Assembly (NCBI GenBank): GCA_930367215.1
Contig: OV884057.1
Coordinates: forward strand, 103,317,284 to 103,381,283
From: Pollenia angustigena
Lineage: Eukaryota; Arthropoda; Insecta; Diptera; Polleniidae
DNA: 64,000 nt
Direction: 5' to 3'
Within the stretch, counting starts at the first letter, position 1; each line of letters begins with the position of its first letter. The position numbers were made by a program, and so were the translations under genes. The notes beneath the pieces were generated by a model. That model was not told where the DNA came from, ran no database searches, and saw only the letters and a list, made by a program, of their open reading frames with translations. Below, piece by piece: positions 34,020 to 44,947 of the stretch.

Positions 34020-34320
34020 ATTTAAAATTTAATTTCCAAGAAATAAGAATCATCGTCCTCCAAAAATTTTTTTATGAAGTCGGGAATCTCCTCCTTCGCG
34101 TTGTCGGGGATCTCTTCCTTTATGTTCATCTCTGCGGGATTTGGATTTTGAAATTTGGAGTTCTTAGCCGCGTTGTCGGGGATCTCTTCCTTTATGTTCA
34201 TCTCTGCGGGATTTGGATTTTGAAATTTGGATTTCTTAGCACTAAAATTATGCTTTTGTTATATTTGTTTGCAAACGTTAAATGTTTGCAAAACTCGCAA
34301 CTGATTTTAACGCTTTCCAT
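34020..34320 (-). pseudogene. Zinc-finger-like small protein, left-repeat copy, broken
   Basis: On the reverse strand ATG is at 34320, starting MESVKISCEFCKHLTF with both zinc-binding cysteines. A ~19-bp deletion then removes the histidine half and shifts the frame. A ~75-bp segment encoding the acidic KEEIPDN part is tandemly duplicated. The right-repeat copy (52004-52249) is open. Confidence 0.7.
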
Positions 34321-37300
34321 TTTTTAATTAAATAAAAATATTAAAAAATCTTTTGAAAATACCTCGTAAAACATATATTTATTTATTTACTTATAAACTT
34401 TTTTTATTTTGGTATACATATTTAAAGTTAATCAAAGCATATTTTGAAAACTGATCTATGATTATTGAACTTTTAAGAACATTCTGGTAAAAAGTAAATA
34501 TACAATTGTTATTGTGGAAATTAAAAGTCAATAAACTTTTCGTTATGCTAAAAAGTGCAATCGTATGCATTTTTAAAGTTTATACATTAACCTTGAATGT
34601 TTGCTTCATATTAAATTATGAGTTAATAAACTTTTCATAAGTGAAAAAAATGCAATCGTAGCAGTTTTTAAGTTTAAGAATTTACCTTGAAAGTTGGCTT
34701 CAAATTAAGCCATGAATTAATGAACTTTTCAAACGTATTTTATTTCATTATTTATAATAATTATAACATATTTTATTAAACAGTTATCAAATATTTTTGA
34801 AACTATAAACATGGCCGGTATTATTAAATGTAGTGAGTGCAAAAAAGTTTTTGAAAAAGAAATGGACTTAAAATTTCATGAAAAAACGCATGCGTCTTCA
34901 TCTTCAAAAAATCAAATAGGAAAAGTGAAACAAGTGGCAAGTGCCTTTAAAACTAGAATAATAATTCTTTCATATGAAAATATGAATAAAAAAAATATTA
35001 TTCCGGAAATATTTTTAAAAGGAGCTGCCGCGGTAATGAAGTCGGAAGTGTAGAAGTTTTTAAGACTCCATGTCATATTGAAATTCAATATGGAACTTTC
35101 AGGGTTTTATATAAAGCCCAACATTAAAGAGGGAGAAAATATATCCACAGAATTAAAAACCTTCCAAACCAAAATGGAAGAAATATATTGTATTGAAGAT
35201 TTTGATGTCATTTTTAATAACAAAATTGAAAAAGTGTTACAAAAAATGGAGGAGTTTCAAGAAAGGGATAGTGGTTGGAATCTTATTGAAATATTAAAAG
35301 TGGATGTCAATTTAAACAAGTACCAACCAATAAAAGGCTCAAGTTTCATACAACTTCCCAGAAAATTAATGTTAAAAAAAGCCTGCCTCAATATTAAAAA
35401 CAGAGATGAGTTTTGTTTTAAATGGGCTGTTATATCTGCAATAGCTAACTTAAGACAAAATAACGCCAATCTACCATTTATGTATAATGTTAAGATTGAG
35501 GAACAAATAATTGTCATAAATGGTTATACCTTAAATTTTAAGGGATTAAGCTTCCCTCTAAAAATAAAGGACATAGCCATTTTTGAAGAAAACAACCCTC
35601 TGTTAAGTATTAATGTTTTTGGATATGATGACGAAAAAGATTTAGTTGTTGGACCCTATTACAAAACTAAAGGGAAAAAATCTAAACACATTTCCCGTAT
35701 GTTCCTACAGGAGAAAAATGGAGTTAATTCCCACTTTATGTGGATAAAAAATATTTCAAGGTAAGTTTATAATTGACAACCGTTATAATTTTGTGTTATT
35801 AAAATGATATCTTTATTTTTCTTTTTGCAGATTAATCAGATTGCAAACAACGAAGCATAAAGGGAAAATTTTTGTATGCGATGACTGTCTGCAGCATTTT
35901 TACCAAAAGGATAAATTAAAAAATCACCAACAACACTGTAACAGAAAAATCGCCTATGCTCCAAAGGAAAGTGAGTCAACATTAAAATTTAAGAATTTCA
36001 ATAACTCCATTGAAGTTCCATTTGTGATATATGCTGATTCGGAATGCATTTTTGAAAACATTCAAACGTGCATTCCGAAAGGGGATACTTCATCAACAAC
36101 TTTGATTGATAAGCATATCCCCTATGCATTTTCATATTTCATTAAGTGTAATTTCAATGATAATTTAAATAGATTAAGAATATTTAAAGGGCTTGATTCC
36201 GCAAAGCTCTTTATAGAAAATTTAGTACTAGATATAAAATATTTAAATGATAATTTTCTCACTAAAATTGTCCCAATGACACCCTTAACCGAACAGGAAA
36301 ATTTAAATTTTGAAAACAATAATGTTTGTCATATTTGCTCTCAAGCTATTACAAATGACATAAAAGTAAAAGGTTATTGTCATTTAAGTGGAAAGTATAG
36401 AGGACCAGCTCATAACTATTGCAATATTAATTATAAAATACCAAAATTTTTCCCTGTAATTTTTCATAATTTTTCGGCCTATGACTGTCATTTATTTATT
36501 AAGCAGCTAAACAATATTGATGATGGTCCTATAAATATTATTCCACTTAATAAGGAGCTATATATATCACTGTCTAAGTCTATTAAAGGCGATAGCACTG
36601 ATAATATTGAAATACGATTTTTAGACTCCTATAGATTTATGCCCTCAAGCTTAGACAATCTCGTTAAGAATTTAACTAAACATGAATTGAAAATAGTGAA
36701 ATCATTTTGTGTAGATGATGAAACTAAGTTTAATTTACTTGTAAGAAAAGGAGTTTTTCCATATAGTTATTTGAATTCTGTTGCGAAACTTACAGAAAAA
36801 CATTTGCCAAGCAAAGAAGATTTCTTCAATAAGTTAAATAATACACATTGTTCTGAAGAAGACTTCATTCATGCTAAAATGGTTTGGAGCACATTTCAAT
36901 GTGAAACTTTGGAAGACTATTTAATGTTATACCTTAAAACTGATGTTTTATTGTTAGCAGATGTATTTGAGAATTTTAGGATTGTTTGTAAAGATATTTA
37001 TAATTTAGACCCATGTCATTATTTCACAGCTCCAGGATTATCATGGGATGCTATGCTTAAATTAACAAATATTAAATTAGATTTGCTTACTGATCTAGAA
37101 ATGATCTCCTTTCTTCAAAAGGGTATTAGAGGAGGAATAGTTCAATGCTCTCAAAGGCATTCTATTGCTAACAATAAATATTTGCCAGATTATGATCAAA
37201 GCCTACCTTCTAAATACTTAATGTATTTAGACGCAAATAATTTATATGGTTGGGCAATGTCTGAAGCTCTACCAGAAGGTAATTTTGAGTGGGTAAGAAA

Positions 37301-37494
37301 CATTGATAATTTTTCTTTAGACTCAATATCAAATGATTCCGATATTGGATATATTTTAGAAGTTGATTTAGTATATCCAACAGAAATCCATGATACTCAC
37401 AATAATTTACCTTTTTGTAGTGAAAACAAAACTCCACCAGAATCTAAAGAAAAAAAGTTACTTGTTGATTTAAATAACAAATCTTAGTATGTAA

Positions 37495-38463
37495 TAAAGA
37501 GATGCACAAGCACAAGAAATATTGCTTACAAGCAATTTCATTGAATTTAGATAGTGTGTGTTTATTACTCTCTCATTACAAAACACATACTTCCAAAAAC
37601 AATTGTTTTGTTTTACGATCAAAATATAGAAGAATAGAACAAAACTGCACTAGAACAATGCTGAACTAAAATAAAGCTGAATTAGAACAAAGATGAAGTA
37701 GAACATTAAAACAGAAATAGAACATTCCAAGCATGTTTGAATGTTTTGATTGTAAACATATACCAAAGAGAATTGCAAAGTGAGAAACATTTTCGTTTTG
37801 TAATGAATATGAAAAAGCTTAAAAAAGTTTATATGTAATATTAATTTTTATTTACAAAAATTTATTGTTTATTATTTACATACATATAAAGGTACTTAGG
37901 TCTAATATTTAAATAAAATTAAGAAGAATTCATTATTTTCATAGATATAAAAAATAAAATCTAATGGTGTGTTTCACAATTTTTTGGGAATATTGATAGC
38001 AACAAAATATTAATAATTATTTAACTAGAATTAGAAATATTGGTTAAATAAACGTTTAAAGTTTTATATAAAAATAAAACAAGACCTCAAGCTTGATAAT
38101 TTAGTTATACATAATATAATAATAAAGGTCGACTAAAATAAAATATATGTACATTTAGGAAATAATTCAAAAATATCAATTTTTTTATTTTTTTTTAATG
38201 TTCTAGTGCATTCGATGCTTTTACTATAATTTACCGTTTCTGTATTTCATTGTCTGTTTTTGTGTTGATATTCTGTTTGTTTTGATAATACAAGCACTAA
38301 CAAAGCAGAAGAGAAAAACTTTTCAAGTTATGCTTGTTTTGTTTTGGTGGAAGTAATGTGTTGTTATGTTTGTTTTGCTATGTATGTTTACAGTGAAATA
38401 ATATAATTGATAGTTGTGTGAAGTAGAACATAGAACATTAAGAATATTTTGCGCAGCCCTTTA
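37495..38463. mobile_element. hAT-like non-autonomous element in polymerase B
   Basis: The ends TAAAGAGATGC and GCAGCCCTTTA are flanked by the 8-bp duplication GTATGTAA (37487-37494, 38464-38471), as for hAT. The 969-bp interior is non-coding, with several GAACAAxxxTGAAxTAGAACA-type words at 37625-37705. Confidence 0.88.
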
Positions 38464-39034
38464 GTATGTAATTTATTATAAAAACTTACAGTAATGTTTA
38501 AAACATGGTTTGAAGCTAACTAAAATTCATAGAATATTAAAATTTAAGCAGTCTTATTGGTTAAAAAAATATATTTCACTAAATAATTTTCATAGAACTA
38601 ACGCAAAAAACACTTTTGAGAAAAATTTCTTCAAATTATTAAACAATGCAGTATATGGAAAACGTTGATAAACGCAAAAATATTAAAATAGTTAATAATT
38701 GGGAAAATGTTGGTAAGAGACTTGGAGCTCGTTCTCTTATCGCTAAACCATAATTTCATTCTCTAAGTATATTTGAAGAAAACATGGTAGCAGTTGAACT
38801 AAATAAATCTTTTTCATTTTACAATAAACCTATTTACTTACACTGAAAGAAAAATGCTTCATATATTTAATGAATCATTTTCATCAAAAAGTTTTCCTTG
38901 GGTAAATGAAAATTTTCATTGTCTAAATGGAATTTCATAGGTTTGATGAAGTATTTTCGTTAAAATCGCTTCATTAGATTTCGTAATTACGTTAAAAATT
39001 TTCATTGGATATATGAAAACTTAAGTGCAGAACT

Positions 39035-41443
39035 ATGAAGGAATATTGCAACGAGACAAAAAGACTTACACAACAACAACAACGACTAAAATTCATACTT
39101 TCGTGCAGAAGTTATGGAATAATACCAAATCACACTAAGAACACAACAAATCAGGTAAACCGGCTGTTTCAATGTGAAACAATAAGAAAATCACTAGAGA
39201 AAATTGAATATAATTTTCACAAAAAGATTTTACACCTAGAAGTTTCACAAACAAACACTAATATTAAACTTATTAAACGCAAAATTTTTCAATTAAGAGC
39301 TGGTATTGAACACATGATCACGGAAGATGATTATAAAAACTTTTTTATTAAACAAACAGATAGAACAAAACACATAACGAAAAATGTGAAAGAGGTACAA
39401 ATAAAAAAACTGAATACACTGAAGGAAAAACACTTCAAACTTCATGGTTTAATTTTTAATGACCATTGGTTTGAAAATAGAACTAGGACAATTTTTCCAG
39501 TTGAATGTAAATGGATGTTATCCCTAGGGAAAAAATTCTCTTTACCAGTTGATAAAGGAAATTTCTCCTCAGTTCACATCATTGCAGACGTGGAACAATG
39601 TATTCAGGGAATGGAAAACGTAGACAAAGAAAAAGAGGTAGCTAGAACAAAATTGGCGAACATGGTAACCAACTTTAAACGTAAATTTGTAAATACGCCA
39701 AAGGAAAAATTTATTATTACAGTTTTTGAAAAAACGAGGAAATTTATTAACAAACATAAGGACATCATAATTATACAGCCAGATAAGGGCAATAAAACAG
39801 TAATCATGTACAGGAACGAATATAAAGAAAAAATGAACAAACTTTTAGATGACAAAAATACATATCGATCTGTTAGGTCAGATCCCACGACTAAACTGCA
39901 GCGGGAGAATAACAATATTATTGCAGAACTACATAGGGGAAACTACATTGACTCTTGGCAAAAACGCAAACTAATATGTTCTGCGGCAACGGCACCTAGG
40001 ATATATGGATTGCCAAAAATCCACAAGCCTGGAACACCTCTTCGACCTATCGTGTCCTCAATACAAGTCCCTTGCTATAGTCTTTCAAAATACGTGGGTC
40101 AAATACTAAAGCATATCATTTCGGATAAATATAATGTAAAGAATTCTACGCAGGTGAAAACACAATTAGAGACTATGCAGCTCAACGAAAATGAAGTCTT
40201 AGTATCTTTTGATGTTATTTCGCTTTTTACAAATATCCCAGTCTATACGGCAATTAAAAATATAATGAAAAAATGGGACAAAATTAAAGAATTTACAAAA
40301 ATCCCTAGTTCTAAATTTCTGCAAATCCTCCAATTCTGCTTAACGGACAATAACTACTTTGTGTATGAAGAAAAGGTCTATAACCAGATCTTCGGCATGC
40401 CAATGGGCAATCCTCTTTCGCCTACTATAGCAGATATAGTACTTGACACCTTACTTGACGATGCAATCACGGAACTTAGAAATAAAAATATTCACATAAA
40501 ATACATAATAAAGTATGTAGACGATATATTAGCCATAATCAACATCAAAGACAAAGATATTATTCTGAACACCTTCAATAGTCACCACCCCTAAATTAAA
40601 TTTACAGTAGAACTTGAGAAAAATTGTGAAATTGCGTACCTCGATATTAGACTACGTAGACAGCAAGATGTGATTAAATTTGACTGGTACGCAAAGGAAA
40701 CTTCATCTGGCAGAATAATGAATTACAACGCGACACAACCCAAAAACCAGATAATCAATACAGCAAAAAATTTTATATCAAGAGTATTAAATATAAGCGA
40801 CCCGCAATATCATAACAAAAATATCGACAAAATCTCAGAAATTTTATGTAGCAATAGTTTCCCTAAAAAATTAATAAATACACTTATCAACGATACACTA
40901 AAACATGAACAAAGCAAAAACATTAATAATGATGACAACCCTGAAAAAGGCAAACAATTTTACAGTGTAAAATACATACCTGGCTTGACGGATAATAGAC
41001 ACATAAGGACAACAATAAAATCAGAACAAATAAACTTTGCATACAAACCAAATACAACTTTAAGTGCAATATTTTCAAGAGTAAAGGCGCCAATAGAAAA
41101 ACCACAACAAAGTAATGTTGTTTACGAAGTAAAGTGTAACGGAAGGGACGATCAGAACTGTGACTTAATTTATATAGGAACAACAAAGCGCTCCCTTGAA
41201 AAGAGAATGGGAGAACATCAAAATGATATATTAAAGAGAAGAGAAACAAGTGCATTATCCCAACACATGATTTCTACATCTCACTCCTTTAAAACAGAAC
41301 AAGTGAGAGTGTTGGATTTTGAACGAGGGGAGAGAAAGAGATATACGATAGAAAGCTTAAGAATACAACAACACATAATGAAAACAATGAACCACAATGA
41401 AGATGTTGACAATATTAGTGCCTGTTATAGAACCGCAATATAA
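39035..41443 (+). pseudogene. Penelope RT + GIY-YIG endonuclease, one nonsense codon
   Basis: Open in a single frame except TAA at 40592-40594. The N-terminal half carries IQPDKGNKTVIM, IYGLPKIHKPGTPLRPIVSS, VSFDVISLFTNIPV, FGMPMGNPLSPTIADIV and the catalytic KYVDDILA, all typical of Penelope RTs, which are related to telomerase. The C-terminal part has a GIY-YIG nuclease: VVYEVKCN, DLIYIGTTKRSLEKRMGEH and a glutamate in KRYTIESLRIQQ. The nuclease nicks the target for integration. Only one codon separates this from an intact gene, so the insertion is fairly recent. Confidence 0.9.
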
Positions 41444-41635
41444 TTATTTCTGTGATAATAACTTTAAGTTGTGCTTTACTGTTTTTGTTAAATATGTTTG
41501 TGCAGTTTAATTTTATTATAAACCTGTCGATGTTTTTAATGTAAAATAATATATATTTTTGTAAGTTGTGTTTGCTTGTTGTGAAAAAATATTTTTGTAT
41601 TAATGTTATCCTTTTATTATTTTTATTTAAATAGA

Positions 41636-41680
41636 CGACCCTTGAAAAAGTCACCAAAAAAGTGACGAAACGTCGGGTGA
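41636..41680 (+). ncRNA. Hammerhead-like hairpin at Penelope 3' end
   Basis: CTTGAAAAA is followed by the stem GTCAC (41650-41654), loop CAAAAAA, GTGAC (41662-41666), then GAAA and CGTCGGG. The order of a degenerate CUGANGA-like box, stem II and GAAA box follows a hammerhead ribozyme core, a motif known from Penelope-like elements. The second copy (50721-50757) has the compensatory stem GTCGA/TCGAC. The 5' core box is degenerate, so activity is doubtful. Confidence 0.5.
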
Positions 41681-42198
41681 AATGAAATAAAATTGTTTTT
41701 TTATTTACATCAACATCATTAGGTCTTATTAGCTTATAAAAGAAAAATAAACTGAAAATTAATAATCAATTGGCCAAAGAAATAAATACGAATTAAGTTT
41801 GTCCAAGTTAAACAAAAAATTTTAATTGGGAACTTAAAAAAACAATATACAAACATAACTATATTCATAAATTAATACAAAATTATAGTTTCCTTAAAAA
41901 AATGTTTAATTTTTAATTAAAAAATGTAAGATTTAATAATTTCATGCATCGAATGTTACATGTATGCCATTAAATTTATGAAATCAAAAAATTTTTTTAT
42001 AAAAGCAACATATTTCAATAATTGCCTTCATAAATTTAAATTTTCATTATGACAATAAAAATGTCATTATAGTAATGAAACAAAAACTTTCAATCCACTT
42101 TCAATCAACGTTGTTATTGTTATTATGGACAATTTAATCTCATATTTACGGTCTTAATTGAGAAAAAAAACATAGTTTTTTTATACAAAAACTACACT

Positions 42199-42360
42199 GC
42201 CCCGGTAGACTAGCTGGTAGTGAGCTAGTCTATCAGCACCGAGGTTACATGTTCGAATCCCACCAGAGACAGAAAAAAAATAAAAATAAAATAAAGTAAA
42301 ATAAAATAAGAAAAAAGAAAAAAAAATAAATAAAAAAAAAAATAAAAAAAATAAAAAAAA
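42199..42360 (+). repeat. tRNA-derived SINE
   Basis: The tRNA-like head GCCCCGGTAGACTAGCTGGT contains an A box (TAGCTGGTAGTG), and a good B box (GTTCGAATCCC, 42251-42261) follows. An AAAATA-rich tail then runs to about 42360. It lacks a closed tRNA cloverleaf acceptor stem, so it is a SINE rather than a tRNA gene. A diverged copy is at 17153-17250. Confidence 0.75.
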
Positions 42361-43341
42361 TTTTACTTTATTGAAAGTATTCATCCAATGAATAATATTC
42401 ATGGATCTAATGTAATGTTTCATTAAGTCCTTTTAATGAAACAGGTTTCATTGATCCAACGAAGCGCTGCATAGGTTCCTTTATAATGCAATTTTTCATG
42501 GGATTAATGTCAAAATTCGTTAGTATTGCGAAGAAAATTCTTTCAGTGTAGGTTTTACAATCTTAGAACTTTCGAAATGGAAAATGTATGATTTTCATTA
42601 CGATTACATATTACCAAAATATAAAACTAAAGTAGAATTAAATTATATGGACACAGATTCATTTATTTATACATTTGAAACGGATGACTTCTATAAAGAT
42701 ATAATTAACGACATTGATTTAAAGTTTGATACATCAGAGTATGAAACAAATAATAAATTTGGAAAACCAAAAAAAAAAAAAATAAAAAAGTCTTAGGGAT
42801 GATGAAAGACGAAAATAATGGAATTATTATGAAAGAATTTGTAGGCTTGAGAGCAAAAATGTATGCTTTTAAAACAGCAGATATGCAGGAAATTAAAAAG
42901 GCTAAGGGTGTCAAGAGTAGCATATGTAACAGTTTAAGTCTATCTGATTATAAAAATTGTTTATTTAACAAACAAATTTATTATGGAAATATGTATATTT
43001 TTAAGTCAAAACTACATGTGTTATATACCTCCTTAATTAATAAAATATCATTAAGTTATTTAGATAATAAGAGATATATTTGTGATAATAATGTTAATAC
43101 TCTTGCTTGGGGTCACTACAAGCAACAATTTTTAAAATTTGATGAAGATGATGACTACTTAATGAAAGTAGACGTAGATTTAATTAATTATAAAGATCAG
43201 TTTCAAAAAGATAATGAAGATGATGAATATTTAATGGAAATTGAATACTAAAGAAACATTTTTTCATGTAAATATTATTTTAAATTAAAAATAAAACATT
43301 TTTATATACATATATTATAAACAAAAAAGAGTTTAATTTTT

Positions 43342-43944
43342 TTAAATATTTTGCCATAATACATTTTCATTATCGTAATCTAATTTCTTTCGATTTCTTG
43401 TAACACGAGGAGAATATTGATAAGGTAAAGTTGATTGTTTCATATTTGAATAGTTATCAGTTTTGGATAATATTCTAATTTTTGGAGTTCCTTTTTCCGA
43501 AAAGCTTTTAAGACGCTTAGCTACGGAAGATGCAGAAGAAGGATTAAATTTTTGTATTCTTGTATCCATATCGTTCTGGTCATCATTATTTGTGTAAATA
43601 TCTTCAGGCAAATTCAAATCTGTTTGCAGTGCTATACTACTCGACTGAGGTGTAATTGTTTGCGTTTCAATATGCTTTTTATAGACCTTTTTCGTTTGAG
43701 TTTCATTATCGCGCAAATTATGCATTGTTGATATTTTATTCTGATTAGATGATCGTTGGGATCCAATTAAATATTTAGCAAGTTCTTGTTTAATATAATA
43801 CCATTTGTTTATATCCTTCAGTGTATGTGAACCATATATTGGCAAGAGTTTCCGATGTAAAAAATCTGAGTCAGAATGTTTAACTTTAAATTTTTCGTAA
43901 GTTGATGGATGTAGAACTATAAGTTTTGATAATTTATTTGACAT
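43342..43944 (-). CDS. Polinton conserved protein of unknown function (200 aa)
   Basis: The open reverse ORF starts MSNKLSKLIVLHPSTYEKF. The first 60 residues look folded (KLLPIYGSHTLKDINKWYYIKQELAKYL). The rest is S/T/Q/N-rich and basic (SSASSVAKRLKSF; RVTRNRKKLDYDNE). A hydrophobic N-terminal motif of this form (K-L/M-x-L-V-x-P) followed by a disordered tail recurs beside the small and ATPase genes in Polintons. It is probably virion-associated. Its start overlaps the stop of the upstream small ORF by 11 nt, indicating a compact virus-like gene cluster. Confidence 0.72.
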   Translation of the reverse strand: MSNKLSKLIVLHPSTYEKFKVKHSDSDFLHRKLLPIYGSHTLKDINKWYYIKQELAKYLIGSQRSSNQNKISTMHNLRDNETQTKKVYKKHIETQTITPQSSSIALQTDLNLPEDIYTNNDDQNDMDTRIQKFNPSSASSVAKRLKSFSEKGTPKIRILSKTDNYSNMKQSTLPYQYSPRVTRNRKKLDYDNENVLWQNI

Positions 43945-44139
43945 TTTCTAAAATTTTTCCAATGACTCCACTTAATATTGATGTAATAATAATGGGTAAA
44001 AATCCTCCCTTTTGAATAAGATGTTTCCTCTTTTGACGCATAGAGGTTTGTGATGAGCAAACTTTCCTCAAAGTATTTTTATATGGTTTTAGTTTTTCAA
44101 ACACATTTTTGTTTATTTTATGATTTCTGTTTATGATAT
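43934..44139 (-). CDS. Small Polinton protein with GG-hydrophobic tail, start unclear
   Basis: The reverse frame encodes about 65 residues: a KNVFEKLKPYKNTLRKVCSS segment, a basic MRQKRKHLIQKGGFLP junction and a hydrophobic tail (IIITSILSGVIGKILE). Basic segment, GG and hydrophobic helix together match the small protein that commonly sits by the ATPase in Polinton-type genomes. No ATG is visible in frame, so translation may need splicing or the start has been lost. It ends 11 nt inside the next gene. Confidence 0.6.
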
Positions 44140-44177
44140 TTAAAATAATTTAATTTAAAGTTTTGATAACAACATTG

Positions 44178-44909
44178 TCAACATTTTTCAAAATTGCATT
44201 TCGTAGTTTGTGATCCGCTTTTTTGAGAACATAGAGAATATGTTTGTTCTCCTTCAGTAACTTTAGATTTGAAGTCATTGTTTATATTTGCATATATATA
44301 GTAATCTGTATTAAAAATATTTGATCTAAATCTTAAAGCGTTTGGTATTTCTTGAGTAAGATCAACTATTAAATAACCATGGGCCTGTTCTGTACAATGA
44401 TTATATACATCTACTAAAGATTTTGAGTTTTCTGGATATACTTGACGAGCTAGATGTTGGAATTGTGTCTTATCTCTTGGATTTTTAAACATAACTATAT
44501 ATTTGGAGTTTAATGATATATCTCGCGAATAAGACCCTTTATGAAAAATATTTTGTGTAACTAAAATTACGCTTAAGTTTCTATGATGAGATCCTTTTGT
44601 AAATAGTTCACAAACTTTCTTATTTGATGATTCATGCATTAAATCATCCAATATTATTAAAGTAGATTCTTCGTCATTCGTATTAAAAGACTCTGGAATT
44701 CCTTTAACAAACTCTACATTTTCTATATTTGGAAGTGCATTTATTTCAGAATAACACCATATGATTCGGTATATATCTTTAGATATTATATTTTGATTTT
44801 TTATAATATTTTTAATAAAAGTAGATTTCCCACAGCCTGAGGGACCACAAACCATCATTGTAAATGGATATATAAACTGATGAAACATGTTTGCACTCTT
44901 AAAAGCCAT
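44178..44909 (-). CDS. Polinton packaging ATPase (FtsK/HerA type)
   Basis: An open 243-residue ORF starting MAFKSANMFHQFIYPFTMMV. It has Walker A GPSGCGKST (residues 22-30), Walker B LIILDDLMHE (near 84-93) and a sensor-like VILVTQN. These are typical of the adenovirus IVa2-related or FtsK/HerA ATPases that pump DNA into the capsid. The C-terminal tail is polar and short. It lies 39 bp from, and divergent to, the integrase gene, so the gap at 44910-44947 must hold both promoters or starts. Confidence 0.93.
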   Translation of the reverse strand: MAFKSANMFHQFIYPFTMMVCGPSGCGKSTFIKNIIKNQNIISKDIYRIIWCYSEINALPNIENVEFVKGIPESFNTNDEESTLIILDDLMHESSNKKVCELFTKGSHHRNLSVILVTQNIFHKGSYSRDISLNSKYIVMFKNPRDKTQFQHLARQVYPENSKSLVDVYNHCTEQAHGYLIVDLTQEIPNALRFRSNIFNTDYYIYANINNDFKSKVTEGEQTYSLCSQKSGSQTTKCNFEKC

Positions 44910-44947
44910 TTGTTAATGAATTAAAAAGGAAGAATATTTTATTTAAT

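Larger units (their letters stand above)
33040..34725 (+). repeat. Polinton left terminal inverted repeat
   Basis: About 1.69 kb, matching the reverse complement of 51593-53200 with few differences. It contains four copies of a CCATA(A/G)GGAGGAATTTT motif, the small intron-bearing gene at 33557-33927, a broken zinc-finger gene (34020-34320) and two ~95-bp tandem units ending in AATAAACTTTTC (34531-34720). Compared with the right repeat it has a ~75-bp tandem duplication near 34100-34235. Confidence 0.88.
39031..41740 (+). mobile_element. Penelope-like element (near full ORF)
   Basis: A single coding region for RT plus GIY-YIG endonuclease is followed by a 3' hairpin motif ending GACGAAACGTCGGG and a TATTAGCTT-like 3' end shared with the truncated copy at 49637. 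The boundaries are approximate. Confidence 0.85.
38841..42548. mobile_element. CACTGAAAGAA-ended MITE carrying Penelope and SINE insertions
   Basis: CACTGAAAGAA and TTCTTTCAGTG are flanked by TA (38839-38840, 42549-42550), and removal rejoins the polymerase frame. The MITE's own sequence (about 38841-39030 and 41750-42548) is non-coding and rich in TTCATTxxATGAAA words. Its centre is filled by a Penelope-like element, and a SINE lies at 42199. Confidence 0.83.
34811..43251 (+). pseudogene. Protein-primed DNA polymerase B, multiply disrupted
   Basis: A C2H2 finger (CSECKKVF...HEKTH) opens the gene. A TAG at 35051 breaks the N-terminal part, which resumes in the same frame. A 69-bp intron (GTAAGT...TTGCAG, 35762-35830) precedes the polymerase core. 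That core has exonuclease motifs YADSECIF, HNFSAYDCHLF and YLKTD, and polymerase motif A YLDANNLYGWAM. A hAT element (37495-38463) follows, then the motif B region ([15 protein letters not shown]) with a short deletion and a TAA. A MITE carrying a Penelope element (38841-42548) comes next, then motif C YMDTDSF (42640s), a poly-A frameshift near 42780 and the C-terminus to 43251. It would copy the element using a terminal protein as primer. It is certainly inactive here. Confidence 0.92.

Noticed and set aside
42199..42275. A functional tRNA gene
   Set aside because: A and B boxes are present, but the acceptor stem does not pair and an A-rich tail follows, so a SINE fits better.
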